DNA of 5,820 nucleotides. Source: an uncultured Collinsella sp. (GTDB taxonomy: Bacteria; Actinomycetota; Coriobacteriia; Coriobacteriales; Coriobacteriaceae). Of the stretch, positions 5,248-5,820 are shown one piece after another; the first letter of the stretch is position 1; the number at the start of each line of letters is the position of its first letter. The stretch spans positions 1 to 5,820 of the forward strand of contig URZN01000094.1 of assembly GCA_900552345.1 (NCBI GenBank), given 5' to 3'. Below the pieces are notes generated by a model that ran no database searches, was not told the DNA's origin, and saw only the letters and a program-made list of their open reading frames with translations. The position numbers and the translations under genes were made by a program.

Positions 5248-5306
5248 CCAAGCGAGCTCCCCAAGGGATAACGCTCGCAACACGAACAGCTCAGCCGAGC
5301 AGCGCG

Positions 5307-5780
5307 CTACTCCTCCCAGTAAGCATCTGCAAGCAGCTTAAAGCAAATCTTCTTGACCGGCTGCGCGCCATCGCCCTGGAACTCGAGCGTGGGCATGTGA
5401 GGCTCGCCGGCAACAAACAGCGCAAACTTGTCGTCAGCAAGATCGCCGGCGATCGAGGCGTCGGAATCGACCAGGTCGTAGTCGTCCTTCTCGTCGAACT
5501 CCTGGACCAGCGTCAGGCTGCCCGTGGCAACCTTAAAGGCCTCGCGACCCTCGACGTCGATCTGCAGGTCGTGATAGCGCTGATGCGTCTCATAGTGAGC
5601 CTCGGCTTCGGGACGCGTCGTGGGAGCCATGACGTTCGCAAAGACCTTGTCGCCCAGAATCGGATGGCTGCCGACCTCGAGCTTCGCCGGATCGTTCTCC
5701 TCGAGCCAATCGATCAGCACGTCGAGGCCCTTGAGCATTCCACGGTACTCCTCGATATCGCCCAATGCACCGTAAATCAT
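5307..5780 (-). CDS. YhcH/YjgK/YiaL-family protein (DUF386; NanQ- or EbgC-like)
   Basis: A complete 157-residue cytoplasmic protein of the cupin-like DUF386 family. The N-terminus MIYGALGDIEEYRGML is typical. The block EAHYETHQRYHDLQIDVEGRE (60-80) carries the putative metal-binding Glu64, His66 and His70, and GEPHMP (125-130) supplies His128. VKKICFKLL (142-150) closes the barrel. E. coli YhcH (NanQ) speeds anomerisation of sialic acid, and EbgC is the small subunit of an evolved beta-galactosidase. I infer a sugar-anomer or sugar-binding role here, with substrate unknown. The ATG at 5778-5780 follows AGAGGGGA with 6-nt spacing, a strong ribosome binding site. A possible upstream stop codon TAG touches the ATG (TAGATG), which suggests translational coupling. 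It is strongly GC-biased like galM. Confidence 0.9.
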   Translation of the reverse strand: MIYGALGDIEEYRGMLKGLDVLIDWLEENDPAKLEVGSHPILGDKVFANVMAPTTRPEAEAHYETHQRYHDLQIDVEGREAFKVATGSLTLVQEFDEKDDYDLVDSDASIAGDLADDKFALFVAGEPHMPTLEFQGDGAQPVKKICFKLLADAYWEE

Positions 5781-5819
5781 CTAAATCCCCTCTCGGATCG
5801 TTTCTTTGGCGGCTACTCG
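5781..5819 (-). CDS. Possible C-terminal end of a gene upstream of yhcH (partial)
   Basis: On the - strand one frame is open from the window edge to a TAG at 5781-5783 and would end in ...RVAAKETIREGI. The stop immediately precedes the yhcH ATG, which fits the end of an operon partner. Thirteen codons are too few to assign a family, and another frame is also open here, so this is tentative. Confidence 0.35.
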   Translation of the reverse strand, partial: RVAAKETIREGI

Positions 5820-5820
5820 G

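Overview
The window looks like chromosomal DNA of a gut coriobacterium, most likely Collinsella or a close relative. This is inferred from the mix of GC-rich coding sequence with carbohydrate-handling genes (galM, DeoR and GntR regulators, a mannose-family PTS IIB protein, a YhcH protein), from a tRNA gene with encoded CCA, and from palindromic intergenic repeats. No 16S rRNA or other marker fixes the genus.

Layout, left to right. Positions 49-969 (+) encode an uncharacterised TIM-barrel-like protein (DUF7916 type), followed at 1024 or 1042 to 1761 (+) by a GntR/HutC-type repressor. These two genes look less GC-biased than galM and probably form one unit, perhaps the tail of a sugar-uptake operon that begins left of the window. 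They converge on a DeoR-family repressor (2034-2798, -). The gap between them carries two long hairpins of the same repeat family. The DeoR gene is divergent from an aldose 1-epimerase, galM (3005-4057, +), with a 206-bp shared control region, so it is the best candidate regulator of galM. galM converges on a solitary PTS IIB gene (4384-4866, -). That gap holds a galM terminator, a 154-bp element bounded by 28-bp inverted repeats, and a terminator for the IIB gene. Next come a tRNA-Thr(CGU) gene (5024-5099, +) with its own promoter and a strong terminator, and a YhcH/NanQ-like sugar-binding protein (5307-5780, -). The YhcH gene starts directly after a possible upstream stop codon.

How it works together: galM interconverts sugar anomers. 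YhcH-family proteins are also linked to anomers of sialic acid or related sugars. The GntR and DeoR proteins are sugar-phosphate-responsive repressor types. The IIB protein belongs to the mannose/fructose/sorbose PTS family but has Tyr where the phosphorylated His should be (RFIYGQ instead of RLIHGQ), and no IIA, IIC or IID gene lies beside it. It is therefore unlikely to be an ordinary phosphocarrier.

The points most worth a second look are the His-to-Tyr IIB protein, the paired hairpins with equal 27-nt loops and a compensating base pair, and the MITE-like 28-bp inverted-repeat element.
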